Assembly: GCA_963932465.1 (NCBI GenBank)
Contig: OZ010794.1
Location: 438,961,502-439,025,501 of the forward strand
Direction of reading: 5' to 3'
Source of the DNA: Maratus speciosus
Taxonomy: Eukaryota > Arthropoda > Arachnida > Araneae > Salticidae
Length of the DNA stretch: 64,000 nt
Position 1 is the stretch's first letter. Every line of letters begins with the position of its first letter. Under the pieces are notes generated by a model, which had not been told where the DNA came from, searched no databases, and worked only from the letters and a program-made list of their open reading frames with translations. Shown here in pieces: positions 23,430 to 36,135 of the stretch. The translations under genes were made by a program, and so were the position numbers.

Positions 23430-26400
23430 TAAGATCAGAATTAGCCAAGTGTGATATTGCTACATCAAATTTCTTGTTTATTTGACAGAGCAACAAATAT
23501 AAAAGGTTGCTATAATGGTGTACAAATTTAGTTTAAAAAGGAAAACAAGGATTTTATTTACACTCACTGTATAGGACACGTAATGAACTTAGTAGTAGCT
23601 GATTCAACAGTAACGTTGCTCCTAGCAGAAACGTTATTTAGGTTGGTGTAAGAATCTGTCGTTTTTCTAAGCTCATCTCAAAAAAGAATATGGGGGAGGA
23701 AAACAAAAAGAAAACGTATTACATATGATAAACGGCACAGGTTGCAAAAAACAGGAGCAACAAGATGGAGGAGCATAAAGCCCTTTCTTCGAGTATTGAT
23801 GAGGGAATTTTAAGATGTGAGGAAAAAGTAAACACAGGGAAACTATTCCATTTTGTTACCGTTTAAAAAAAAATATCAAATGGAAGTTTTGAATGCAAAT
23901 CTAAATTCATGGCAAAAAATTTGATTACTAAATAGTCTGAATTTTAAAACCTATTAATGTATGTTGTTTTATTAGACTTATTTTTTCTTACATCTCATAC
24001 TTTAAATTATTTACAAAGTAAAACTATTATAAAGTAAAGGATAAAAGGTAGCGGTACGAAGTAAGGGATAAAATACTATAAAGTAAGACTATTCTACAAC
24101 TTGGAACTTGGTACAGAAGCTGCTTCAACAAGTAAGGGATAAAAGGAATGATAAACACCTTCAGGTTCAGTATTCAAAAACAAAATATTATGCAAGTACA
24201 GGTAATAGCAAATTTGAAGATAGGGTAATTCCGGGATTTATGCCGCACATTTTTTTGAATTTGTGTATAAAGTCCCATGGTGGACATCCTTCTATATATA
24301 AAAAAAAGTTTTGATTTGGAAATGGACCGATGAAAATCTGCGTAGATATTCCCGGCAGATCGGCATCCAATTTGAATGCTTAAGCATGGCCTTTCATCGT
24401 TAATATTAAAAAAACTGTTGCATACAAAAATATGAAAATCGGTAGTGTTATAGAGAAATGTTTGATAAACACGCTGATGCAGACAGTTTTCAAATCGAAG
24501 AATTATTTTAAGAGATATTTAATGCCAAAGTTGGACAAAATCGTTCCATTAAAAAAGTTTTATTGGAGCAAAAACTATACACGAAAATTTAATCATTTTT
24601 AGCTTCAGAATTTCCCGGTGTGCAGACTGCATTTAGTTTTTAATTTGACTCATTTTTTGAGGTTTTATTTCTATTTTAAATTCAAGTTTTCAGCATTTCG
24701 AGAGATATTTTTTACGTATTTTAGAAAATTGTATTAATTTAAACTGTTGCCAGCTGTATAAACAGCGCAAACAATAATGTTTGCTTCAAGTTAAAAATTT
24801 ATTTTACACGTGACTATTATAAACAGAAAATATAAAAAGCAGGAACTCATTGAAAATTACCTCATAAAAACTATATATACACGTGAATTTTAAAAGAGAA
24901 AGAATATTGTGAAATAATAAATTCATTAACATGCGTTAGAAGTCTTAAATAGGAGAATTTACGTCACATTACACTTATTACGTAAAATGAACAAAAAACA
25001 ATATTGCAAAACAGTTTAAATTTAGAAATTGCGCGAGACATTTATTTGATATTTTAAGATGATCATAATATTTCATTTCTAACAAAAGTATTTTTATGTG
25101 AATATTAAAAAGAGAAAGAAAAGTTTGGTGAAAATTCAGATTATAATTGTCAGATTCAAATTATAATTCAATCTTCCGAAATATTTTTAAAGCCGATCAA
25201 ATTAGCGTGCTGTTAGAGTCTGCGGTGTCTGAACGGGGGTTGACGACCGTAGCTCGTAGGGTGCAGAGCCCCCTAGTAAAAAAAAAAAAAAAAATCATGC
25301 TGTGCTATTTAATGTTAAATATACAACGCGTGTAGTGCGACAAAAAAAATTAAAAAAATTATTAATATTTTTTAACAATTTTTTTTCTAAAACATTACAC
25401 TGCGGCGCGTCACCCGTACATATTCAGGCTGAGACGCCGCACTTGTGCGGTAGTTATGCCGCGCTTGTAATAAGAACAAAATAAAATTATATATAAAAAA
25501 AAATACTTATATCTGGGCTATAATTAACGATGTAATAACAAAATGAAATTAAATCAGTACAGTGAAACGTATTAGTAGATTCAAATTAATAATTGTTGCC
25601 TACTTTACTATTAAAATTATCGACTTATTTTTTTTTTTTACATCAAATTTTAATTGTTATTTCAGCACCAACGTAACATCAATGTATTAGAAAGGGAAAA
25701 GAGAAAAAAGGGAAATTGTGTTTACATAATTTATTTGTTAACCCTTTCGAGACCGGTGGCTTTTACACAAATTTTATTCGGTTAGTGCCACTTTTTAAAA
25801 AGAAGTTACCTTTACTTAAATAATCATGAAAATGCTCTAATTAAACAAAGCAAATGTTACTTTTCTTTTTTACTGGTGCAAAAAACAAATTTTGTAAGCT
25901 CTTTATGAAGGTGCTTATATGCACCCATGGTCCCGAATAGGTTAAGAGACTTGTTTTTTCGACTACAATCTACAGAAAAAGCGTTCGAAAAGTACAGTCT
26001 TTGTGTAATTAAATTTAAACACATGATGCAACGAAGCCAATTACACTTGCTCTTTTTGGGAGTAGTTAGCAAAGAACGTCTGCGTTACTCGTAATCCAAT
26101 TTTTCATTATTATCATCTTGACTTGCATCTTTCTTGCCCTTCTTACTTTTTATTTTCCCCTTTGGTTTTAGTAAACTTGATAACATGGTTAGTCTGTGCA
26201 AAAAGAAAAGGAAAAGTTAATGACACTTTATCACCCCATACAAAAGAAACTGCGGCATGTATACCGGAATAGCAGTGTGGCATGTATCCCATTTCGCATG
26301 GTGCAGACGTCGGCCATCACAGTTACCTGCCATCGCTAAGAGGAATGGAGTAACGATACACACAGTACTCTATACAAACGCTACACTTAGTTTTGACTTC

Positions 26401-27360
26401 GAAATCTTGCATGCATTTAGTAATTAGTGTATGAAAAGTATTTAAACATAACGTGTTTAAAAGTTTGGACAGTGAAATCATGCACTTACGTCAAATTAAG
26501 GATTGTACTTCTACGAGTAAACATCGAAATGGGATTCACGCTATACACTGGTTAAAATAATCTCATTGCGCACCTATACTGTGCGTTTGACGACCATCTA
26601 TCGATAATTACAAGAAATACAAGGGGTGCGGCATCTATCTCGTATGCGGCGACTCTCCCGGTGTTACCCTAACAATATTTATGTAGGAAAAGGGGAATGC
26701 CTGTTGAAAAATCAATAGACGAAGTTCCTTGAATCTCAACAGCTCAAAACTATAAATTGGCTTTTTCAGTACTTTAGATTGTTTCAGGACAAGTATCGAA
26801 GGAAGATTTAGTCGATTGATTCCAAGTTAGAACCAAGGAAAATTAATGAAATCGTAATGCTTTATAATGTTTTCCAACGGAAGTCATTTGTATTATTTCT
26901 AAACTTTGTAAAGTTGAAAGAAATCAATTATTGATAGAGGTGATATAGTTTGTAGATCAGTGTGAAAATTTTACGATGGTTTATAATTTTACAAAAACTA
27001 ACATTGAAAGAAAACAAGACAATCTTTGAATGGAGCTGCAGAATTCTGTAAATATAACGATGTAGAATCTGAATTTGAAGAATACAAGAATTTTTATGAT
27101 TATTCCTCTGGCAAGAAACAATGTTTTCTGTGCTTTTCTGTTCTTTTTGAACTCTCACACAATCTTGAATGTTTACAAACCTGTATGTAGCTTACAAGTT
27201 TGTACTAACCATACCTTGTGGAAAAAGTCACCTGTGAAAGGATGTTTTCTAAACTTAAATAGTTAAGAATCGACTTAGGTCTACTTTAAGCCAAGACCTT
27301 ATGTCTAATCTTCTTTTCATGAATGCAGAAAGAGACTTATAATTTGGATAAAGATGTTAT
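23430..27360 (+). pseudogene. hAT transposase remnants (ZMYM1-like type)
   Basis: At about 23565-23640 one frame reads CIGHVMNLVVADST, matching the C-x2-H 'HxLNLVVxDS' region of hAT transposases of the ZMYM1-like type. At about 27230-27345 two frames give CERMFSKLK and then KNRLRSTLSQDLMSNLLF, the C-terminal hAT dimerisation region (family 'CERxFSKLK...NRLRSTM'). The intervening 3.5 kb is stop-rich. The order and strand fit one transposase gene reading left to right, consistent with the flanking TIRs. The frame is broken many times. Confidence 0.7.
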
Positions 27361-28427
27361 TATAGATGACGTAACCAAGATCAGTGAAGAACTGGCCAAA
27401 AAGCTGTTAGGTTAGTAAACAGTCATTCATAATCCCAGGACCTTTCTTAGTTCGCTGTATCTATACCAAGGTATAGTAGAGTCTTTTTTCTCTTTGTTAT
27501 AAAATCTACTTTACAATTTGTAACAATTAAATCAAAATTACACAGGACATTATTTTTTTCAATACGCTTGTTTTTTTATTACCGCTGTGTCCCTTTTAAC
27601 ACTTTCCAAGGATATTGAAATTTATGTATAACACTGAGATGTACTACAAAGCTCTTATTGTAGAATCTGGTGTGCATATAATTTATTGTTCATTTACAGG
27701 GACACACAAAAATATTTGGTTACAGTACTGAATATGAAGATAATTGCTGTAAGTGTGTTTTCAGTTGTGGTACGCGATTTAAAATTTAACTATTTTTTGC
27801 ATATTACTTGGCGAATATTAGTTCTATAGATCATATACAGGGCTACACAAAAGGTCTCAAGTACATATCCATTTATTGGCGGACATTGCTGGCTAGAAAT
27901 TTTTAACTGCACTATGCATCTAATTTAATAGGCTTTTAGCATACAACGTAATATACATATAAATTTATAGATGTCTGCACAAAAAATTCTGATTTTTTTT
28001 AGATTATTGATCGTAATTTCAGTAATTGTAGAACAACTGTGTCATGCATTTTCTAAATTGTTCATTTAGACATCTTTAACCTTAACAAACTGCAAAGTTT
28101 TATTATAATTTCTGAATGTGTTAGAACATATTACATAATCTTTGCAGGACGCATGATTTTTCTCTCTTGTTAATATTTACTTAGGTATTACAGTAGGATT
28201 TAGATTATTATGGCTTCAACACAGTGATTTGGTTGACTAAAACTAAAGGCATTTTTCCCTATCATTTTTAAGTTACAAACAACTCGTAATTAATTAGTGT
28301 ATATATATATATATATATATATTTAACATGGAACTAGTTTAGATACTGTATATAAAATAATATAAATATTTATTATGAAAGTAAGTAAAATACAACAGAA
28401 GCAGATTATTTTTTAAATCAAGTGTTA

Positions 28428-29707
28428 GGGTGTATCAAAAGTATTTTCGTTTTTAGGATACCTCTCTCTATATATGAAATGCTATAGATGGCACTATCTT
28501 ATAATTAACGATTAGTGCAAAATGTTATATTAAAGAATATATCTTCCTTCAAATTATATTACGCTAATATTATATTACGCTTTTATCTATTTATAGGTTA
28601 CATAATGGTTGATACAAATATTGAAATATTATCCATCTTAAGATATTATTTTTAAATTGGTCATAAAGTTGTTGAAGCATCTCGTAAAATTAGAGAAGTT
28701 GAAGGGGATGATACGATCAGCAAACGTACAGCCCAAAATTGGTTCAAACTTTTTAAGGGAGATAACTTGTCACTTAAAATGAAACTCAGAAGTGAGAGGC
28801 AATCACTTGTTAATCTGGAAGGTTTGAAGCAAAGAGTGGAGATTAAACCAACCACCAGCACACGGAAACTTTCAGAGGAGATAGGACCGTCCAAAGACAC
28901 GATATGCCAAACATTACATAAACTACAGAAAACATACAAGAACTCTAGGGAAGTTCTTTATGAACGGACTATGCAGCAAGCAAATCACAGAGTGGAAATG
29001 TACAAAACTCTTCTGGAAAACTTACAGGATTTGCGGTTTTTCAAACGCAAAGTGACATATGATGAGAAATGGATGTATCTACAGAACCCAGATAATCGAG
29101 AAATATTTGTTAGATGTAGGACAATCAGTCCAACATGTTGCGAAACAAGCGCGGTTTGAAAAGAAGTTCATGATCAACGTCTGATGGAATTTTGAGCATG
29201 TAATTCATTTTGAAATCGTTCCACATAGTCGATCGGTCAACTCTGAAATTGAAATTTACCGTGAAAAGATGGACACGATGTATGCTCCTTTGAAAAGCAA
29301 ATGGCCTGCATTAGTCAACAGAGAGAGACATCTTCTCCAACAAGACAATGCAAGACTGAACACGTCTCTAATAAAGTAGAAGAGCATGACGGAATTTACC
29401 TCATCTCCCACATAGTCCGAACCCTGCTCCTTCAGTCTGCCACATGTTCCATTCTATGGCATCATTTTTTGGGGGGGGAGGAGGGCAGGTGCTTGTGTAA
29501 TATTGACGATCTGCAATGGGGTTTTCTAGGCTTTTCTGCTTCCAAATCCAAAGATTGGTATCAAAATGTTATTGTTTAACTTTCAGGAAGATGGAAAGAA
29601 GCCATAGAATTTCATGGTTTATATACTGATTTGTGGTACGTTTATTTTACGATGAAATATTGCAACAAAGATTTCATTGTGGAAATGAAATTACATTTGA
29701 TACAACC
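28428..29707 (+). mobile_element. mariner element nested in hAT relic
   Basis: The left end reads GGGTGTATCAAAAGTA and the right end (reverse complement) GGTTGTATCAAATGTAAT, with TA duplications at 28426-28427 and 29708-29709. The 1,280-bp length is usual for mariner. It carries one transposase pseudogene in the plus orientation and lies wholly inside the 21991-29869 hAT element, so it inserted later. Confidence 0.9.
28605..29570 (+). pseudogene. mariner transposase, inactivated
   Basis: The helix-turn-helix region is visible (SKRTAQNWFKLFK, about 28710-28757), then TYDEKW with the first catalytic Asp (codon 29061-29063), then QQDNAR with the second Asp (29344-29346). The third site, in the context PHSPNPAPS (29408-29434), has Val where the family has Asp (29435-29437). 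An in-frame TAA at 28653-28655 interrupts the N-terminus, a TGA at 29157-29159 ends the longest frame, and later frame changes separate the last two motifs. The D-D spacing of about 94 residues is normal for mariner. The enzyme cannot be active. Confidence 0.88.
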
Positions 29708-29877
29708 TAACATTTTACAAGCAACAAAATAGCTAAATGTGGTTTTTAGGCACGTAAGCCTAATTTTCAAAAAATAAATATTTTATATTGTATTCCCTCT
29801 AAATTTCTCGGTAAGGGGCCCCTTTTCAATCTCTAGCCGAGGGCCCCCAAAGGCGCCAGTCCGGGCCTGTGTATATT

Positions 29878-30271
29878 AGCTTCACAAAAAGAATAGGCAA
29901 AACATTTTTCTAGAATTCAAACATTGTAGTTTTATCAAGTTTCACACTTTTATAGAATGTCTATTTTTATTTTGTTTTAGTGAATAATGCAGAGATAAAG
30001 TGATTAATGTGTATAGCCCATAAGCCCATCTCCTGCGTTTAACACATGAAAATAGAAATAATATTATTGTTAACATGGAGGCGAAAAGAAATGAGAAAAT
30101 ATAATATAACATAAAATTGCAACCATGAAATGCAGTTTGGCACCTAGAAAAAATATTGAATGTGTCATTTGACGCTTTACTTAGAGTTCCTAATTTCTAA
30201 CCCTGAGTAGAAGACCTTTTTAACACAAACCTTAAAATGCAAGGTTTTGTATTCTATATAATTTTACGTTA
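29878..30271. other. Short AT-rich spacer between hAT relic and pogo-type element
   Basis: Nothing recognisable. No ORF or repeat stands out. Confidence 0.5.
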
Positions 30272-30273
30272 TA

Positions 30274-31096
30274 CAGTCCTCCCCCACTTAATCGGGTGAC
30301 GGATAATCGAATACCCCGCTTATTCGAATAGAATCCTCCGGAACCGAATTTATTCCTATTGGTTCTATGTTATTTTTCCTCGCTTAAACCAAATACCTTT
30401 TACGAACGTCCCCGCTTAATCGAATAACAACTGTGTGACCGATGTTTGAAAATAGGCGCGGAAAGCACGTTTCAGCTGGAATTTCCTTACACCTTTTGGC
30501 ATTTTCGGCTCCTTTACGCTGAAAACAAATTTTCAGTTCTTCCTACAATGATTTCAGCCGGCAGGTGTATAATGGACAGGTCAAATGATTTCCCCACCTT
30601 GATCTCCTCACCATCACTTCTTGCTGTTAACCAGGCTTTAATGGCAATGAGCTGTCACTTCGAGACTCGAGATGGTAGTTGTGATATTTTGCACTCATTC
30701 GAAAAATAGCTCGATATTTAGTCCTTTAAAATTCCACTTAAACAAACCACGTTATACGATTTTTTTTAAGGCAGTATAAGTAATGTAAATTAGAAGTAGC
30801 AAGGTTTTGACCAAATTCAAACGAGCTGCATTAAAAGTGATGTAAACCATATAAATGTATGTACCTACTGATATTAAATTAATACGTATTTACTTTATAT
30901 TAGCATTTGTATTTATTTTAGTTTGTTATTCTATTAACGATTTATTGTGTTTTTAATTAAATATACCATAGATGGTTATTTTGCCTTTTTATTACGCATT
31001 AAATATTACAGTTATGATTCCCCGTTTACTCAAATACGCCGCTTAATCGAATATTATTTCTGGAACCGCCAATATTCGTTTAAACGGGAACGACTG
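30274..31096. mobile_element. pogo/Tigger-type non-autonomous element
   Basis: The left end is CAGTCCTCCCCCACTTAAT and the right end (reverse complement) CAGTCGTTCCCGTTTAAAC, with TA on both sides (30272-30273 and 31097-31098). Subterminal ATTCGATTAAGCGG-like repeats occur at both ends and inside (about 30310, 30415, 31045). These are the terminal features of pogo-group Tc1/mariner elements. A short ORF at 30446-30709 has no recognisable DDE or CENP-B domain, so this is an internally deleted, non-autonomous copy (823 bp). Confidence 0.75.
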
Positions 31097-31098
31097 TA

Positions 31099-32847
31099 TA
31101 GATCATTTCATACATCATTAAAACTTACCTTGTAAACACGGCAAAACGTATTTGGAACATATCGTTTCAGTAGAAAATCTTTTATATTGCATTTCTAAGT
31201 ACCAAAAACTGTGCAGATTATATTTTTTTGCATAATATGGATCATTTCACATTGTGAAATTAGCTTATAACATGATCCAAATATGCCTGGCCAAAATCAT
31301 TATATTACTTATTTCCAAATTTTTAAATTTAATAATAGCAATATTTTCATTAAAAACTCTTAATTAAGGAGATAAAGACGAGATAATGTTTGAAACTTAG
31401 TCCTCTAGAGAGTAGCAATATTTCTACGATGTGGATTGCCGGCGTTTCTTAACTGCCAAATACATTGTTTATATCTCAGAAGTTCTGCGTTAGAGAATTG
31501 CATTAAAAAGATCTACTTTACTGTATTATGCATAAAAAAAATCCATTATAGACTATGGTAGTTTTAATGGATATGGCTGTAGTAGAATGGAAAACAATCA
31601 AAATGTGCTCTTAAAAATTGTGTGCAAACTGATAGACCAAACAGATGTAAACTTGCATCTTAATATAAAATTGCATAAATCTAAGCCTACAAATAGAAAG
31701 AATTTTTTTTATATCACCTTTGAAAAGTTACATAATTTTAACACCACTTGTTCTAGAAGTGACTATGAAGTTATTTAGTAAAAATATTATTTTATGTTTG
31801 TTTAGGAAAAGATTTAAATTTAAGTCCTCTGTTAAAAAAAAAAAAAAATATCTTTAACCCTAGAAGATTAGACAGTCGTAATAATTATGATTACGTTTTA
31901 TTGACGGTCAATAGTTGATTGACGAATAGGAGAATAACTATAAAAATAATAGTATTTGTGTTCTAGGTAAATTGATAATAAAATGTTGAGAAGTACGTTA
32001 TAACCATTTTTTTTTTTTTAACCTATTTTCCCGCATAGAAATGCAAAATTTACAGAATTCAAAATTTTTACGATATTTTAGTCTTTTTAACTATCCCGAG
32101 TCTCTAGAGTTAATGGATTTCTAAAAGTCATTTAACATTTCAAAAATATAAATGAAAAATGAACCATTATTATTATTGTCTTTTATTATGAGGAAATTTG
32201 ATTTCTTGCTTTTTCCCTAAAAAAAAATCTGGTACTTTTCGGTTAAGCGGGCGGCTTTTTCAAGAAGGCTTACGTTTTCAGCACCAGCCTTGGCGAGTTT
32301 TCGAAAGCGAGAGCGTTCAGCTAGCTCTAACGCCAATCGTCATCTTGTGTTTTGTTTTGAACCGAAATGGCGGAAGATGAACTAGCATATTTTAGTCCTA
32401 CCTAAATTAAAGAAATATTTTCAGTTATGTGTTCTAGATGAAAAGAAATCTTCTTCGAAAGAAATTGTATTACGAATTCTTATACTCTGTTTTATCGAAG
32501 GCCTTTATCACTTTTGATGATATAGACTAAAATTTTGATTATTTGATCCCCTCAAAAATCTAAATTTTCATTCAATTGAGCATTATTAATTCCATACCTC
32601 TTAAACAAAAACTACCTTCATATATTTAGATATTTGATTACATATAAAGATGGATTTATGGGGATCATGAATTAATGCAGTTTCAGTGCATTTTGATGTA
32701 TATATAAACACAGATTTTAAAAAATACCTGTGGCAGAAAATTACTATATTTTCTGCGATGAACTTATATAATTAATTTAATACCAAATCATTCTGCAGAA
32801 ACAGCCCCCAAAGTCGAATGAAAATAGGCCAAACCAAGAAAGAAAAA
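31099..32847. other. Intergenic stretch with a CpG-bearing patch
   Basis: Mostly AT-rich. A GC-richer patch at about 32230-32390 contains CTTTTTCAAGAAGGCTTACG and repeats part of the sequence at 35640-35680, so it is a dispersed repeat. A short ATG-led frame with a good start context at 32367 ends after 12 codons. No gene is supported. Confidence 0.4.
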
Positions 32848-33928
32848 ACAAGTTGGAAATTGCTCGTCAAACGTGGCAAATGTGGTGCGTTCGTATTATA
32901 GCTAGTTTTATAATTATTTTTTGCACCCCATATTGTACTGAATGTATAGTTTTTTGCACTTCGTAAGTGCATAGTCTGTAACATCATTAAAATACACTGT
33001 AATAATTTTTTCCCATTCCCTGTAATGAAACGGAAAAATTTTGAATTTCCCTGTAATTAAGCTATACATCCGATTTTCATAAAATTTGAAATGGCTCGAC
33101 AAACTTTTGCAACAATCATATATTTAAAATTTCAGACCTCTCGGAAGGCTGTAACATCATTAAAACGCACTTGCAAGCATTTTTCCTACTGCCCGTAATG
33201 TAAAGAAAAACTTTTGATTGTCCCTGTAATTAAACTATACATCCGATTTTCATAAAATTTTAAATAGCTCGAGAAAATTCTGCAACAATGATATATTTAA
33301 AATTTCAGACCATTCGGAAGGCTGTAACATCATTAAAATGAACTTGCAATAATTTTCCCCATTGGCCTTAATGTAAAGAAAAATTTTTGACTGTCCCTGT
33401 AATTAAACTATACATCCGATTTTCATAAAATTTGAAATGGCTCGACAAAATTCTGCAACAATCATATATTTAAAATTTCAGATCATTCGGAAGGCTGTAA
33501 CATCATTAAAATGCACTTGCAATAATTTTTCCTACTGCCCGTAATGTAAAGAAAAACTTTTGATTGTCCCTGTAATTAAACTATACATCCGATTTTCATA
33601 AAATTTTAAATAGCTCGACAAAATTCTGCAACAATGATATATTTAAAATTCCAGACCATTCGGAAGGCTGTAACATCATTAAAATGAACTTGCAATAATT
33701 TTCCCCATTGGCCGTAATGTAAAGAAAAACTTTTGATTGTCCCTGTAATTAAACTATACATCCGATTTTCATAAAATTTGAAATGGCTCGACAAAATTCT
33801 GCAACAATCATATATTTAAAATTTCAGATCATTCGGTTGGGTAGTTTTTGCTCTGTTATATGCGGACGGACAGACGGACTGAACGACGACTATAGGTGCT
33901 ACGTATTTATATAATTACGAACGCACCT
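32848..33928 (+). mobile_element. Hairpin-ended tandem-repeat element, family I (copy A)
   Basis: In order: ACAAGT at 32848-32853 within AAAACAAGTTGG; subterminal repeat GGTGCGTTCGTA at 32884; an array of 173-bp units; GGACGGACAGACGGAC at about 33864-33879; and a terminal hairpin with AGGTGC at 33894-33899 pairing with GCACCT at 33923-33928, plus an inner CGTA/TACG pair. AAAAAACC follows. Copy B at 48755-49686 is the same element inverted, and homology between the copies starts at about ACAAGT and stops at the hairpin, which fixes both boundaries. It is non-coding; the ORFs within are shadows of the repeat. Confidence 0.8.
32980..33835 (+). repeat. 173-bp tandem array inside family I copy A
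   Basis: GGCTGTAACATCATTAAAA recurs at 33147, 33320, 33493 and 33666, exactly 173 bp apart, with an earlier diverged unit near 32975. Each unit includes GTCCCTGTAATTAAACTAT and ATCCGATTTTCATAAAATTT. Units are very similar, indicating recent homogenisation. Confidence 0.9.
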
Positions 33929-35520
33929 AAAAAACCTTTCACACCCCCAAACAGGATGTTTAGAAATTGCCTTTTCAATGTGAGATGAAATTCTTAAGGG
34001 GAAGTGGGGTAGAAGGAAGATTGAATGACTATCTTTTGTTACTTCAAAGTAACAAATAAAATCATTAGAGAATTTTTTTAACTGTATATGATAGTGAGGG
34101 GCTATAGATTTAAATAGTTAAATTTATCAATTAACAAATAGAAAAAACAAACCAAAAAATTAAAAACTTGGAATATTTAACTTTTTTTGGGGGGGGGGGG
34201 GCGCAGAATTTGAATAATTGGTATTTTACTTATAGTTACTTCAAAGTAATAAATAGGACAGAAAATTTAAAAAACTGTAAAGAATTAAAAAAAAAATGAA
34301 AGCGTGCGCACAAAAGGTTAATCCTTATTATTATTTTTAAAATCTTTCATTCTATTTGTTTCCTTATCTTTTTTTTTAATGGCAAATTATTTATTTGTTA
34401 TTTAAAAATCAACAGATAGAGCAAAACAGTAAACTTATGCACTGTTATGGATAAGCGAAGGAATAGTTAACATTTCAGACGCAATTTTAACTAATCTTTT
34501 CTGTAAGGCAACAATGAATTTTAAATGGGCAAAAAATAGTGTGATAGAGGAGAGGGGGTGGGGGGAAAGAGAAAATTCGAAATGGGAGGTTGCCTCAGAC
34601 GATTGAGCATTATTTTATTGCCATTTCAACTTAATAAATAGAGCAATATGTGTGCAGAATGACGAAATATAAACTGTGTGTGTGTGGGGGGGGATTTGAT
34701 TCGAGAGAAGAATTTACATGATTTATTCAAATATGACGAATTATTATTTTTAAATAATAAATAAAACAACTAAGGCGAAATAATATTTAAAAATATGGCA
34801 AAAATTTTAAAATAAAAAACTGAAGAATTTTAAAGATTTTTAATTTTGTGCACTAGGGACAGACCAATGTCTTTTTCATAAAAACTCAAATAATGATAAA
34901 ATTTTAACAATATTAAAATGTAATAGTAATTGATTTAATTCCATGCATCAACTTGCAGTTATTTTAGCTGATAGATTTAATTGCAGGATACGGTTAAATA
35001 ATTTATGCTTTATCGTTCAATCTAATTATAATCGAATTGATTTTAGTTTCAACTTCCCATTAACTTCTAATCGCAATTAAATAAAAAACAATTAAATTTT
35101 AATGAATTATTTCAGTGAAAATGTGTTTTATTAATGCAATCAACACGTCACATAATTATGCCGCTTGATAAAAAAAAAACAACTAAATTAATTCAGTAAT
35201 AATATTAATAAAACTATGTTCAATTGTGTCATAAAAACATGATCAATACAATTATATTTATTAAAGGAAATTTTTACGTCCGTTTTTAAAATACGTTCTC
35301 AATTTCTTCGAACATATAGCGAATTAATGAAATAAATGAATATTATAGAACTGAAAAAAATAACTTATGTTTGAATTATATATATTTGTGTAATTAAAAG
35401 TTATTTTAATCCGAAAAAGATCTTTGTTTTAAGCAAGGTTCTAATTGCAAACCACGGTGAAATAACATTTCGTCTAGCTTTTTACATTTGCGGAAAAAAA
35501 AAAAAAAAAAACTGAAAAAA
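33929..35520. other. AT-rich stretch with G runs, no genes
   Basis: It holds G runs at about 34190-34201 and 34684-34694 and many A/T runs. A GC-rich patch with CpGs at 35540-35690 belongs to the dispersed repeat also seen near 32255. No gene or TIR pair is recognised. Confidence 0.45.
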
Positions 35521-36135
35521 AGCACATCTCTTCCTCTCAGCAAAGGAATGGGGTTGCGGTTCGCTACGCGTACGACGTCACGAACAAAAAAGGGTGCGTA
35601 GCGTTGAATTCATTCCCGCGCCAACCCTTACTCTGGCGATAAGGTGCTCAAAACGTGAGCCTTCTTGAAAAAGCAGCCGGGCGCCAGTGTTATATATGCA
35701 TACATTATATACACATATATATATATACACATATATTTACATATATATATGTACATATGTATGTTATAGGTCAAAATTAACATTTTTAGCCAGTGGCCAG
35801 TACACTGATTTTTTTTCACTGGCCAGTTTTTTTTTTTTTTTTTAAACCACAGGCCAGTAACAAAGTTAAGTACGCTCCATACAAAATATTGTTTTTTCTA
35901 AACAAAACTGTTATGTAACTACTATCAACATTTTACGTACCATTCGATATTACACTCAACTAAAGGAAAAAAAAATTGGCATTAACATCTAACAGAAAAA
36001 TATGACCAAGAAATTACTGCTTTCAAAATAATAGTCAAACACATATTTGAAGATATTTAGACATACTTAATGCAATGCATAAATAAAAAAATTGAAATAT
36101 ATTTTAAGAATTATTTTAATAAAATCTTGAATTTT

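Larger units (their letters stand above)
21991..29869 (+). mobile_element. 7.9 kb hAT transposon relic with exact 8-bp TSD
   Basis: The left end reads CAGGCCCGGACTGGC and the right end GCCAGTCCGGGCCTG, perfect 15-bp inverted ends. The TSD TGTATATT is exact (21983-21990 and 29870-29877). Subterminal GCCGAGGGCCCCC is also inverted (about 22027 and 29836). Inside are a five-copy tandem repeat (22047-22820), decayed transposase segments, a mariner insertion (28428-29707) and short family V-like units (27695-27860). The element is dead, because its coding segments are full of stops. Confidence 0.93.

Noticed and set aside
28661..28939. 92-codon ORF on the minus strand
   Set aside because: It is antisense to the mariner transposase, which explains the open frame.
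32367..32405. ATG in a good start context (GAACCGAAATGGCGGAAGATG) within a CpG-bearing patch, like a gene start
   Set aside because: The frame ends after 12 codons with no usable GT donor before the stop, and the upstream text is a dispersed repeat also found at 35.6 kb.
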